From assembly GCA_900316935.1 (NCBI GenBank), contig ONEW01000024.1, forward strand, positions 1-35,524: DNA of 35,524 bases, in the 5' to 3' direction. Position numbers and translations under genes: made by a program. How positions within the stretch are numbered: the stretch's first letter is position 1; every line of letters starts with the position of its first letter. The notes under the pieces were generated by a model. It was not told the DNA's origin and did not search any database. It saw nothing but the letters and a program-made list of their open reading frames with translations. Shown here piece after piece: positions 1 through 7,834 of this stretch. This DNA comes from an uncultured Selenomonadales bacterium (lineage in GTDB: Bacteria; Bacillota; Negativicutes; Acidaminococcales; Acidaminococcaceae).

Positions 1-2
1 CT

Positions 3-35
3 GTTCAATATAGGCTTTCCTTGCAGGCAGCATAA
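3..35 (+). pseudogene. C-terminal tip of IS3-family transposase (partial, cut by window edge)
   Basis: Only the last ten codons are present (VQYRLSLQAA, then TAA at 33-35). The codon split by the window edge ends in CT and would fit the Pro of the usual PVQYR motif near the end of the DDE transposase OrfB. Nothing can be said about whether the full gene is intact. Confidence 0.6.
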
Positions 36-39
36 AAAA

Positions 40-69
40 GTAACGAGACAGTAAAAACCATCTCGTTAC
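40..69 (+). terminator. Hairpin inside the IS end, probably the transposase terminator
   Basis: A perfect 9-bp inverted repeat (GTAACGAGA at 40-48, TCTCGTTAC at 61-69) with a 12-base loop follows the transposase stop. The run of T after it (81-85) is some distance away. It may limit transcription into or out of the element. Confidence 0.5.
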
Positions 70-94
70 TAAGGTCTAACTTTTTGGGGTCACA

Positions 95-1270
95 TCAACT
101 GGATCTATGAAAAGCGAACTTTTTTTATCACTACTCTCCACGCTCGCCGAAAATGAATCCGTATCTATTTCAGAAAACAGTAAATGGTCCATACAAAAAC
201 GATTTGAGAATGGTACATTTAAAATAAGCTACCCACCTTACGGTTATATTTGGGACGGTAAGCAAATGATTGTCAATCCGGAACAGGCAACAATTGTCCG
301 AGAAATATTCGCTAAGCTTTTATCCGGAAAAAGTACGCAGGCTATAGCTGATGATTTAAACCAAAGGGGTATCCCCTCTAAACGAAGTGGGCACTGGACT
401 TCAACAACCATTCGCGACATGATTTCTAATGAAAAATATGTCGGCGATTGCTTGTTTCAAAAAACATACTCAGATTCTTCTTTTGTCCGTCATCATAATC
501 ATGGTGAAATGACGCAATATCTGGTTAATGATCATCACGAAGCATTGATTAGTCGAGAAGACTTCAACGCCGTTCAAAAGCTGATTCATCAACGGGCCAC
601 AGAAAAAGGTATCACTAAAGGGGCCTGTAAATATCAAAATCGGTACGCTTTTTCTGGAAAGATCATTTGTGGGGAATGCGGAAATACGTTTAAACGCCGA
701 ATGCATAGTGGTTCAGGGCATAAATATATTGCCTGGTGTTGCGGCACACACCTTCAAGACATCAACAAATGTCATATGCTCTTTATCCGTGATGATGCCT
801 TAAAGCGGGCTTTTGTAACCATGCTGAATAAACTGATATTTTCACATGCGATTATTTTAAAGCCTTATGTAAAAGCTATCACAGAATCCCCTTCGGACGA
901 TTCGTTAAAACGAATTCAGGAACTCCATACCTTACTGGCTCAAAACACGGAAAAACGTGAAACGCTGACAAAAATCCTATCTCAAGGCATTATCGATTCT
1001 ATTATTTACAATAAAGAGACAAACGATCTCCTCTTTCAGTCTGATAACTATCGGGCTGAAATCGAATCATTAAAACATACGGTATCCGATAGTATACGGC
1101 TCGTAACCGAAACAACTATGCTTCTACGTTTTGCTGAAAAAACAACGATTACGACTACATTTGATGAAAAGCTGTTTCAAAAATTCGTAGACCGCATCGT
1201 CGTTCATTCACGAAATAAAGTATGCTTCGAACTAAAATGTGGTCTGACTCTGACAGAAAGGATGCAATAA
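95..1270 (+). pseudogene. Large serine recombinase, 5' end removed by IS insertion
   Basis: This is the C-terminal three quarters of a large serine recombinase. The open frame continues upstream of the ATG at 107 as S-T-G-S-M-K-S-E-L right to the IS end at 94. That segment matches the end of the catalytic domain of the intact paralogue at 1688-3256 (around its residue 138). About 135 residues with the catalytic Ser and Arg residues are therefore missing from the window. Present are the long helix (LLSTLAENESVSIS), the recombinase DNA-binding domain (PPYGYIWDGKQMIVNPEQA, then SNEKYVGD), a zinc ribbon (CGECGNTFKRR, then WCC and a later Cys), and a C-terminal helical part. There is no ribosome-binding site before 107. 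The 5' part may lie beyond the IS, outside the window. The fragment alone cannot catalyse recombination. Confidence 0.85.
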
Positions 1271-1271
1271 C

Positions 1272-1688
1272 ATGGGGCACACACCATTTGGGTATGTTAT
1301 AAAAAATGGCAAAGCTTTCATTGACGAAGAAAAAGCAAATAAAATTAGAAAGCTCTATGAAAACTATCTGGCTGGCATGGCACTTGCCAAAGCTGCCGCT
1401 GAAGCTGGGATTAAAACCTATCATAGCACAGCTAAACGGTTGCTGGAAAATAAACACTATACGGGAGATAACTTTTATCCTGCTATTATAGACAATACCA
1501 CGTTTACCCAGGCCAATGAGGAACGCCTTCGGCGAGCTGCATTACTGGGGCGGTTGCATCGGAAGTCAAAGGTGAAACTTGCTACGATACCGACTACCTT
1601 TCGATTGGCAAAAGTGGTTAAACATTATGATAATCCAAAGTTACAGGCTGAATACCTTTATAGCTTGATTGAAAGTGAGGCAGACTAA
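1272..1688 (+). CDS. Small recombinase-domain protein lacking a catalytic domain
   Basis: A 138-residue protein starts one base after the preceding stop, and its own stop overlaps the next start (TAATG at 1686-1690). Its first ~75 residues ([20 protein letters not shown], then [11 protein letters not shown]) match the DNA-binding 'recombinase' domain of the two neighbouring large serine recombinases, with the same order of a GY-x-I-x-N-GK element followed by a K-x-Y-x-G-D element. There is no resolvase domain, zinc ribbon or long coiled coil. The tight spacing implies translation coupled to the recombinase genes. Similar small middle genes occur between paired serine recombinases in mobile elements of gut Firmicutes (recollection). 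It may act as an accessory DNA-binding subunit or directionality factor; this is inference. Confidence 0.75.
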   Translation: MGHTPFGYVIKNGKAFIDEEKANKIRKLYENYLAGMALAKAAAEAGIKTYHSTAKRLLENKHYTGDNFYPAIIDNTTFTQANEERLRRAALLGRLHRKSKVKLATIPTTFRLAKVVKHYDNPKLQAEYLYSLIESEAD

Positions 1689-3256
1689 TGGGAACTGTTA
1701 TGATTATCCCGGCAAAAAAGCAAATGGGAAATACCATAAAAAAATCGGAACAGAAAAAGTTACGTGTCGCTGCTTACTGCCGCGTCAGTACTGATTCAGA
1801 CGAACAGGAAACAAGCTATGAAGCCCAAGTTTCCCACTACACAGAATACATCCATAATCATCCAGAATGGGTTCTTGCCGGTATTTTTGCCGATGATGGC
1901 ATTTCAGGTACAAATACCAAAAAGCGTGAAGAGTTTAATCGCATGATAGACGAATGCATGGCTGGAAACATTGACATGGTCATCACAAAATCCATCAGCC
2001 GGTTCGCCCGAAACACGCTGGACTGTTTGAAATACATACGAAAACTGAAGGATAAAAATATCCCCGTCTACTTCGAAAAAGAAGCAATCAATACTATGGA
2101 TGCCAAAGGCGAAGTACTGATTACCATCATGGCCAGTCTTGCACAACAAGAATCGCAATCACTCTCCCAGAATGTAAAGCTCGGCCTTCAGTATCGCTAT
2201 CAGCAAGGTAAAGTGCAAATCAACCATAATCATTTTCTAGGCTATACGAAAGATGGAAAAGGTCATCTTATCATTGATCCGGAACAAGCAGAAGTTGTCA
2301 AACGAATCTATCGAGAATACCTGGAAGGATACAGCATGGCAAAGATTGCCCGTCATTTAGAAAAAGACGGCATCCGTACTGGATCCGGCAAAACGAAATG
2401 GCACAGTAGTACTATTAATAAAATTCTGAGAAATGAAAAATACATGGGTGATGCGCTACTGCAAAAAACATACACGACTGATTTTTTAACAAAAACACGC
2501 GTCAAGAATAACGGAATTGTCCCCCAATACTATGTCGAGGATGATCACGAAGCCATTATTCCTAAGGAAATCTTTATGCAGGTCCAGGCTGAACTGGTGC
2601 GCCGTCGCGTTGTTCATGTCAGCCCTTCCGGAAAAAAACGTAATTTTTCCAGTAATAACTGTTTTGCCCAGATAGTCCATTGTGGCGAATGTGGAGATCT
2701 TTACCGGCGCGTCCATTGGAATAATCATGGCCACAAGTCTATCGTCTGGCGGTGTATTACCAGACTAGAACCTACTGCCGCAGATACTAACTGCACGAAC
2801 CGGACGGTAAATGAGGAACTACTCAAAGAAATCTCGCTAAAAGCCATGAATCAGATTCTGCTGGGCAGTGATTCTTTTATTCAACAATTGCAGGAAAATC
2901 TTGTAAAAGCCATCACGAAATCTGACACGCTTTCGCCAGATGGCATACAGAAACGATTAGAAGAATTGCAGCAAGAACTCATCACAAAGGCAAACAATCG
3001 TCAGGCTTATGACGCCATTGCCGATGAAATTTTCCGCCTACGGGATCAAAAGGAAAAAGCAGAAAATACACTCCGCAGTCATAAGGAAGTGGCTGACCGC
3101 ATTAAGGCTTTGCAAGAATTCATTAAAAAACAGCCCTCAAGCCTTACGGCATTTGATGAAACATTGGTCCATAAACTCATTGAAAACATTACCGTGTTTT
3201 CAAATCACTTCTCTGTTGAATTTAAATCTGGCATATGCGTAGACATAAATGAATAA
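1688..3256 (+). CDS. Large serine recombinase (site-specific integrase of a mobile element)
   Basis: This 522-residue protein has the full large-serine-recombinase layout. The resolvase-type catalytic domain covers residues ~25-160, with the nucleophile Ser34 in YCRVSTDS and the conserved Arg pair in SISRFARNT (Arg105, Arg108). It is followed by the long linking helix ([14 protein letters not shown]), the recombinase DNA-binding domain (~180-300), a zinc ribbon (Cys332, Cys335, Cys356, Cys369), and a coiled-coil C-terminus with a Glu/Lys/Gln-rich heptad-like stretch at ~415-480. Such enzymes integrate or excise phages and conjugative or mobilisable elements by strand exchange through a 5'-phosphoserine link. 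The ATG overlaps the previous stop. Low GC relative to the rest of the window marks it as transferred. It is the last gene of the island before rlmD, as expected for an integrase next to an attachment site. Confidence 0.93.
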   Translation: MGTVMIIPAKKQMGNTIKKSEQKKLRVAAYCRVSTDSDEQETSYEAQVSHYTEYIHNHPEWVLAGIFADDGISGTNTKKREEFNRMIDECMAGNIDMVITKSISRFARNTLDCLKYIRKLKDKNIPVYFEKEAINTMDAKGEVLITIMASLAQQESQSLSQNVKLGLQYRYQQGKVQINHNHFLGYTKDGKGHLIIDPEQAEVVKRIYREYLEGYSMAKIARHLEKDGIRTGSGKTKWHSSTINKILRNEKYMGDALLQKTYTTDFLTKTRVKNNGIVPQYYVEDDHEAIIPKEIFMQVQAELVRRRVVHVSPSGKKRNFSSNNCFAQIVHCGECGDLYRRVHWNNHGHKSIVWRCITRLEPTAADTNCTNRTVNEELLKEISLKAMNQILLGSDSFIQQLQENLVKAITKSDTLSPDGIQKRLEELQQELITKANNRQAYDAIADEIFRLRDQKEKAENTLRSHKEVADRIKALQEFIKKQPSSLTAFDETLVHKLIENITVFSNHFSVEFKSGICVDINE

Positions 3257-3297
3257 GAGCAGGTACTCACCATAAAAGGGAGCACCTGCTCTTTTTC
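3256..3297 (+). terminator. Rho-independent terminator after the recombinase operon
   Basis: AGAGCAGGT (3256-3264) pairs with ACCTGCTCT (3284-3292), with a further CTC/GAG pairing inside, followed by TTTTTC. It starts at the last base of the stop codon of the recombinase gene. Confidence 0.85.
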
Positions 3298-3494
3298 TAT
3301 CTGATTCATTTTTCTGGCATCTACCTGGCACACTCGACATACAAAATCATCTATGTTGAGTTCTCGACCCCTATCCTGCCATCAAATTCAAAGTGTTAGG
3401 ATATAACGTCTATATTGTTTTATACATTCATTTCAAACACTAGCGATTTACTACTTCCGTAAAAATATAGGATTAGCGTTAATTCAAGGTTTTA
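3298..3494. other. AT-rich non-coding end of the mobile island
   Basis: About 200 bases of AT-rich sequence lie between the recombinase terminator and the candidate attachment palindrome. No open frame, RNA gene or strong promoter was recognised. Confidence 0.5.
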
Positions 3495-3536
3495 CAAGAT
3501 ACGGTGTAATGTAAATTTACATAGCACTATATCTTG
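3495..3536. other. 42-bp imperfect palindrome at the rlmD 3' end: candidate attachment site
   Basis: A perfect 14-bp core (ATGTAAATTTACAT, 3509-3522) lies inside a longer imperfect palindrome whose outer arms CAAGATA (3495-3501) and TATCTTG (3530-3536) also match. The centre is the AT dinucleotide at 3515-3516. It spans the rlmD stop codon (3527-3529) and lies 239 bp after the recombinase stop. Attachment sites of large serine integrases are typically imperfect palindromes of about this size with a central dinucleotide, and rlmD/rumA-type genes are known insertion targets of mobile elements in Firmicutes. It has no T-run, so it is a poor terminator for rlmD. Assigning it as an att site is inference. 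Confidence 0.4.
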
Positions 3537-4918
3537 CGTGACATCAAGGCCACGCACTCGACGTGGTGCGTACGGGAAAACATGTCCACGGGCTGCACGG
3601 TCTCAATCCGGAACCCATGGCCGGCCAGATAGGCCAGATCGCGGGCCAGGGTGGCCGGATTGCACGACACGTAGACGACCTTGGCAGGGTTCACTTTGGC
3701 AATGGCTGCCAGCACCCGTTCCTCGCAGCCGGCACGGGGCGGGTCGAGAACGACTACGTCGGGGCGCATGCCTTCCTGCACGAGGCGGGGCATTTCTACC
3801 GCTGCATCGCCGAGCAGAAAGTCGGCATTTTCAATATGGTTGGCCTGGGCGTTCTTTTTCGCGTCGCGGATGGCCGACGGCACAATCTCGATGCCGACGG
3901 CGAGGCGGGCCTTCTGCGCCAGGAACAGTGTGATGGTGCCCGTACCGCAGTACAGGTCGATGACGTTCTCCCCGCCTTTCAGGTCCGCCAGTTCCAGGGC
4001 CTTGCCGTACAGTTTTTCCACCTGCCCGCTGTTCACCTGGAAGAAGGACTGGGCCGAAATATTGAATTTCAGGTTACCGATCTTGTCCTTGATGGTCGGC
4101 TTGCCGTAGACCAGGTGCGTCTTTTCCCCGAGAATGACGTTCGTGCTGCGCTTGTTGACGTTCTGCACGACGCTCTTGAGGCCCGGAACGGCCGCTTTGA
4201 GCATCTTCACCAGATCCTTCATGTGGGGCACGTTGTCCTGCGCCGTCACGAGGCAGACCATGATTTCGCCTGTACGGACGCCGACGCGTCCCATGATATG
4301 CCGCACGATGCCCGTGCGCCGGTCCTCGTCGTAGGCCGGAATCCGGTACGTCTCCATCCATTTCCGCACCACGGCGGCGATGTCGTTGTTCCGTTCCATC
4401 TGGATATAGCAGTTGTCCACATCGATGACGCGGTGCGTCCCCTTGGCGAAACAACCGATATGGAGCTTCCCTTTGCCGCCTGCCACGGGAATCTGCATCT
4501 TGTTGCGGTAGTGCTGCGGATGGTCGTTCCGGAGCGTTGGCAGCACTTTGACGTCAGTTAGATGTCCAATCCGTGTCAGGGCATCTTCAACCTGCCGTGT
4601 CTTCATCCGCAGTTCCCCTTCATAGGACAGATGCTGCAGCTGGCAGCCGCCGCAAAGTTCATAGACCGGGCAGACCGGTTCGACCCGGTCCGGCGACGTT
4701 TTGTCGATGGATAGAGGTGCCGCAACGGCAAAGCTTTTCTTGACGAGTGTCACACGGGCCTTCACCTGTTCCCCCGGAAGGGTTTCCGGTACGAACACGG
4801 CCAGTCCTTCGTAGCGGCCGATGCCTTGCCCGTCGCTGCCGATGTTGTCAATGTCTATGGTGATTTCCTGTCCCTTATGCAACAGGGACGGACCCGTGTC
4901 TTTCCGTTTAGTGGTCAT
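3527..4918 (-). CDS. rlmD: 23S rRNA (uracil-C5)-methyltransferase, RlmD/RumA family
   Basis: The 463-residue protein methylates C5 of a uracil in 23S rRNA using S-adenosylmethionine. It has an N-terminal TRAM domain (~15-75), a 4Fe-4S cluster motif C-x5-C-x2-C (Cys83, Cys89, Cys92; a fourth Cys probably in DNCYIQ), a SAM-binding motif (VIDLYCGTGTITL), the DPPRAGC motif at ~392 and the catalytic Cys419 in VYVSCNPATLARD. All key residues of the family are present and the length is normal. The start ATG is preceded by AAAGGAG. The last codons run into the palindrome at 3495-3536, so the final residues (..MSRKI) may have been rewritten by integration of the adjacent element. Whether the true target is U1939 or a second site (as in RlmCD) cannot be told. 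Confidence 0.93.
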   Translation of the reverse strand: MTTKRKDTGPSLLHKGQEITIDIDNIGSDGQGIGRYEGLAVFVPETLPGEQVKARVTLVKKSFAVAAPLSIDKTSPDRVEPVCPVYELCGGCQLQHLSYEGELRMKTRQVEDALTRIGHLTDVKVLPTLRNDHPQHYRNKMQIPVAGGKGKLHIGCFAKGTHRVIDVDNCYIQMERNNDIAAVVRKWMETYRIPAYDEDRRTGIVRHIMGRVGVRTGEIMVCLVTAQDNVPHMKDLVKMLKAAVPGLKSVVQNVNKRSTNVILGEKTHLVYGKPTIKDKIGNLKFNISAQSFFQVNSGQVEKLYGKALELADLKGGENVIDLYCGTGTITLFLAQKARLAVGIEIVPSAIRDAKKNAQANHIENADFLLGDAAVEMPRLVQEGMRPDVVVLDPPRAGCEERVLAAIAKVNPAKVVYVSCNPATLARDLAYLAGHGFRIETVQPVDMFSRTHHVECVALMSRKI

Positions 4919-4934
4919 GGTCTGCTCCTTTGGT

Positions 4935-4968
4935 AAAAAAAATATGCGGATACTTCTACCCGCATATT
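4935..4968 (-). terminator. Rho-independent terminator of the Fur-family gene
   Basis: On the minus strand AATATGCGG and CCGCATATT form a 9-bp stem with a 10-base loop followed by a run of eight T. It lies between the Fur-family gene and rlmD, which suggests that they are transcribed separately, at least in part. Confidence 0.85.
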
Positions 4969-5008
4969 ATACCATATTCTGTTGTGCCCTGGTTCCTTTG
5001 CCACCGGC

Positions 5009-5494
5009 TTATTGCGCTCTGGCCGCCGCCTTCTTTGCCTTTACGGCGCGGGCGGCTTTGGCAACCTTCTTTGCTTCCGCTGCTTCCGCGGCCTTTTCTT
5101 CGGCTTCCTTGAGCTGGCACTCCGGGCACAGTCCCTGGAAGACCAGGTTGTGGTTGTCCATGCGGAACCCCGTCAACTGGGCGATTTTGTCGTCCAGGTC
5201 CTGGAAGTAGGCCAGGTCGTCGACGTTCATGAATTTATGGCACCGCATGCACTGCACGTGGTAGTGTTTTGTCAGCATATGGTCGTAGCAGTCAGCGGAA
5301 CCAGGGACGGACACGCGGCGCAGCAGCCCGCTTTCCACCAGGGAGTTCAGGTTGCGGTACACGGTTCCCTTACTGATGTCCGGGTAATCCAGCACAATCC
5401 GGTTGTAGACTTCTTCCGCTGTCGGATGATTGCTTAAGGAACGCACAGCCGAAATGACGAGCTGGCGCTGTATCGTGTTTCTCTTCTTTAACAA
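5009..5494 (-). CDS. Fur/PerR-family metal-dependent transcription regulator
   Basis: A 161-residue Fur-superfamily repressor. The N-terminal winged helix (~8-80) contains HPTAEEVYNRI and the recognition helix region SKGTVYRNLNSL. The dimerisation part has the metal ligands HYH and two CxxC pairs, CMRC and CPEC, that normally hold structural zinc. The family senses Fe, Zn or peroxide and represses metal-uptake or stress genes; the short N-terminus and GF-x-M-x-NHNLVFQGLCPEC ending resemble PerR, but Fur or Zur cannot be excluded. The start is TTG at 5492-5494: GGAGGGG lies ~9 bases upstream and no ATG is suitably placed. The last ~35 residues form an unusual Ala/Lys/Glu-rich tail after the second CxxC, resembling histone-H1-like tails. 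A strong promoter lies ~150 bp upstream and a terminator follows. Confidence 0.9.
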   Translation of the reverse strand: MLKKRNTIQRQLVISAVRSLSNHPTAEEVYNRIVLDYPDISKGTVYRNLNSLVESGLLRRVSVPGSADCYDHMLTKHYHVQCMRCHKFMNVDDLAYFQDLDDKIAQLTGFRMDNHNLVFQGLCPECQLKEAEEKAAEAAEAKKVAKAARAVKAKKAAARAQ

Positions 5495-5532
5495 TGGGGT
5501 TCCCCTCCGTTCTCTACAGGATGCCTGCCTCC

Positions 5533-5577
5533 GTCCTGCTGCTGCCGGGTGCGCCCGGCGGCCCGGGCAGCATGCAG
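5533..5577 (-). other. GC-rich hairpin in the Fur-family gene leader
   Basis: TGCTGCCGGG and CCCGGGCAGCA form an imperfect stem (one-base bulge) in the untranslated leader between the promoter at 5639-5667 and the TTG start. It has no T-run. A role in mRNA stability or translation control is possible but not shown. Confidence 0.4.
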
Positions 5578-5638
5578 ATTTAACAGGATAAAGGTAAAAA
5601 CTAGTAGTATATTACAATCGAAATTAATTCCTATTTAG

Positions 5639-5667
5639 ATTATAAAAAATAAAACACAAAAAGTCAA
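5639..5667 (-). promoter_or_regulatory. Near-consensus sigma-70 promoter of the Fur-family gene
   Basis: On the minus strand TTGACT (5662-5667) and TATAAT (5639-5644) are separated by 17 bases. An imperfect inverted pair TTACAATC (5612-5619) / GATTATAA (5638-5645) overlaps the -10 region and could be part of a Fur-type autoregulatory operator. The operator idea is inference. Confidence 0.8.
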
Positions 5668-5703
5668 TGTGTAAAAAGGGAATTTTTTCCCTTTTTTGAC
5701 GCA

Positions 5704-5735
5704 TAAAAAAACCGCTCCGAAGGGCGGTTTTTGTT
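5704..5735 (-). terminator. Rho-independent terminator of the exported-protein gene
   Basis: On the minus strand an AACCGC/GCGGTT stem closes a CTTCGG-type loop and is followed by a T-run. A second short AT-rich inverted repeat (about 5673-5698) lies just beyond. Confidence 0.8.
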
Positions 5736-5775
5736 TGTTTGCAAAATCATTCTCATTTAGTAGTGACTGTCTTAG

Positions 5776-7083
5776 TTACATCGGAACGCCGTCCCGTTCG
5801 GCCTTGAACCGTTCGAAGGCGGCGCGCATCCGGCCGGGTTCTTCCCCGTCCCGGCTGGATTTGACGGGCACGTTCCGTTCCGGCACATCCTTCGTCCAGA
5901 AAATGCGCAGGGGCAGATTCGAGGCGCCGGGAGGCGACCAGAGGAATTCCTGGCGGATACCGTCCTGCGAAGGAGTCAGCTTCAGGATCGTCTCCCTCTT
6001 GTCCTGCTCGCCGAAGACTTCGCGCGCCGGCGGGATTCCGACAATCTTTTCCTCCCGGCCTGCAATGAGGCCGGTACCGGCGAAATTCCCACCCCAGGGG
6101 TTGTAACTCAGGGAAAGCGGTTCGTCCCCGGCGGACGGGTCCAGATCGTACACCACGTGGTAAATGACACCGTAATTGCCGTAATCCACGGTTTCTGTCC
6201 CGGACATGGGGTCTTTGCCTTTCAGGAAGAGCGGGTCGTCGGATACCCCCATGGTGAGGCCGGCGGTCTGTCCGGGCAGCACCTGGACGGGTTTCTTCAC
6301 AAAATACGTAAGGTCTCCGTGCTCATAGATGCCGCGCAGCGGATGTTCGTCCATGGGCAGTTCCTTCGCCGCGCCGGCAAAAGCCACGGCGTCATCCTTC
6401 GGGCCCATGATCAGGACGAGGACTTCGACCGGGCCGCGGGTACGGAAATCGAACATACCTGTCAACAGTTCCTGCGGACGGACGCGCGTACCCAGAAAGC
6501 GGGAATTCTTGGCAAGGGACAGCCCTTCGACGAACTCCCCGGGGTTCAGGTGCGTGACGGCCAGGCTGCGGTTGGCATAAATGTTGTAGTAGTCCGGTGC
6601 ATACTGGTTCCCGGCGCTATGGCGCTCGTGACGGTAGGTCTTGTAGTCCGGCCGCACCATAAAGGAGCGGTTTTTGACGTATCCCTCGAAATAGTGGCGC
6701 TGGCTTTCCCGGGCCGCCTCGAAATAATTGCGGTTCGGCGTGCCGATGCCCCGCAGGCCCCACGTGATGAAGGTCCCCTCGGAAACCGGACGCAGAAGGA
6801 CGGCGATTTTGAGCGTTTCCTTCGTCTCGTTCAGATGGTGCAGGAAGAGGCGCGTGTCCCCGTCGGCCACCCCGCGGAACAGGATGCCCTTTTCGTAGAC
6901 GCTTTCCGGGCTGTCGGAAAACAAAAGGCGCGGACCGCCCGTCACCGTTTCCACTTCGACCTCGTCATAGGTTTCCGGAACGGGATGTACCTCGCCTGCA
7001 AAAGCCGGGTGGCCGAACAGGCCGGCCACCCCAAGCCACGCAAAAAAAGCGCAGCCCTTATGTCTTATCGTATTGAAAATCAT
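5776..7083 (-). CDS. Exported protein of unknown function
   Basis: I do not recognise this 435-residue protein. Residues 1-29 form a clear Sec signal peptide (basic MIFNTIRHKG, hydrophobic core, AFA before GE). The remaining ~405 residues are soluble, rich in Gly, Pro, Tyr and charged residues, with many short beta-like segments (for example LKIAVLLRPVSEGTFITWG) and no further membrane segment. There is no lipobox, sortase motif, SLH repeat or obvious catalytic motif. Only a few Cys are present, so a disulfide scaffold is unlikely. AAAGGA lies ~10 bases before the ATG. It lies 40 bp after the transaldolase gene on the same strand, so the two may be co-transcribed. An extracytoplasmic beta-sandwich or cell-wall-associated protein is a guess only. 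Confidence 0.75.
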   Translation of the reverse strand: MIFNTIRHKGCAFFAWLGVAGLFGHPAFAGEVHPVPETYDEVEVETVTGGPRLLFSDSPESVYEKGILFRGVADGDTRLFLHHLNETKETLKIAVLLRPVSEGTFITWGLRGIGTPNRNYFEAARESQRHYFEGYVKNRSFMVRPDYKTYRHERHSAGNQYAPDYYNIYANRSLAVTHLNPGEFVEGLSLAKNSRFLGTRVRPQELLTGMFDFRTRGPVEVLVLIMGPKDDAVAFAGAAKELPMDEHPLRGIYEHGDLTYFVKKPVQVLPGQTAGLTMGVSDDPLFLKGKDPMSGTETVDYGNYGVIYHVVYDLDPSAGDEPLSLSYNPWGGNFAGTGLIAGREEKIVGIPPAREVFGEQDKRETILKLTPSQDGIRQEFLWSPPGASNLPLRIFWTKDVPERNVPVKSSRDGEEPGRMRAAFERFKAERDGVPM

Positions 7084-7123
7084 GCAACAGGTTCCTTTGT
7101 CGTTTTTTTGCCCGGGCAGAATG

Positions 7124-7771
7124 TTATTTCTGCAGGCTGTTCTGATAATCTTCCATAAATTTGGCCAGACCCTTGTCGGTCAGCTCGTGGTGGACGAGTT
7201 CCTTCAGGACCTTCGTCGGAATCGTGGCGATGTCCGCCCCGGCGAGCATGACGCGGTCCACATGGGCACGGCTGCGGATGCTGGCGGCGATGATCTGCGT
7301 GGGCAGGTTGTAGGTGCGGAACACCTTCACCATGTCTTCCACCAGTTTGCAGCCATCTTCCCCGATATCGTCCAGGCGGCCGATGAAGGGGCTCACGTAG
7401 GTGGCACCGGCGCGGGCTGCCAGCATGGCCTGAGCCAGGCTGAAGATGAGGGTGCAGTTCGTCCGGATGCCTTCAGCGCTCAAAATCTTGATGGCCTTCA
7501 GGCCTTCCGTGATACAGGGAATCTTGACGACCACGTTAGCGGCGATTTTGACGAGTTCCCGGGCTTCCCGTACCATGCCTTCGCAATCCTGGCTGATGAC
7601 TTCGGCGCTGACCGGACCGGGGACCAGTCTGCAGATTTCGGGAATGACATCGGCCTGGGTACGGCCGGAACGGGCGACCAGGGAGGGGTTCGTCGTCACG
7701 CCGTACACGATGCCCTGGTCGGCAAATTCCTTGATTTCATCGACGTTGGCGGTGTCCATAAAGATCTTCAT
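7124..7771 (-). CDS. Small transaldolase / fructose-6-phosphate aldolase (FSA/TalC family)
   Basis: A 215-residue TIM-barrel enzyme of the short transaldolase family, which moves a dihydroxyacetone unit between sugar phosphates or cleaves fructose 6-phosphate. The family features are MKIFMDTANVDEI at the N-terminus, GVTTNPSL, the Schiff-base lysine Lys83 in VVVKIPCITEG, TLIFSLAQA, and YVSPFIGRLDDIG. Length matches the 214-220 typical of the family. I chose the ATG at 7769-7771, preceded by GGAGAA; the longer frame from 7804 has no family match in its extra 11 residues. Transaldolase and aldolase activity cannot be separated from sequence. Its place next to an exported protein and a zinc-ribbon gene gives no pathway clue. 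Confidence 0.93.
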   Translation of the reverse strand: MKIFMDTANVDEIKEFADQGIVYGVTTNPSLVARSGRTQADVIPEICRLVPGPVSAEVISQDCEGMVREARELVKIAANVVVKIPCITEGLKAIKILSAEGIRTNCTLIFSLAQAMLAARAGATYVSPFIGRLDDIGEDGCKLVEDMVKVFRTYNLPTQIIAASIRSRAHVDRVMLAGADIATIPTKVLKELVHHELTDKGLAKFMEDYQNSLQK

Positions 7772-7834
7772 TGCATATTCTCCTTTTTTCTGATTGATGT
7801 CCACGATGCCGCCGGGTTTCGGGACGGGCGGCGT

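Larger units (their letters stand above)
1..94 (+). mobile_element. Right end of an IS3-family (IS150-like) insertion sequence
   Basis: The window opens inside an insertion sequence. Frame 3 (bases 3-35) reads VQYRLSLQAA and a stop, the typical last residues of an IS3-family OrfB transposase (usually ...SPVQYR...). Bases 74-94, read on the minus strand, begin TGTGACCCCAAAAAGTTAG, which resembles IS150-group terminal inverted repeats ending in TG...CA. Directly after base 94 the reading frame of a serine recombinase resumes in phase, so the IS appears to end there. The left end lies outside the window, so the target duplication cannot be checked. The family assignment rests on memory of the motif and terminal repeat. 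Confidence 0.75.

Noticed and set aside
7772..7804. Longer start for the FSA/TalC gene
   Set aside because: The additional 11 residues are not part of the family and the ATG at 7769-7771 has a good ribosome-binding site.
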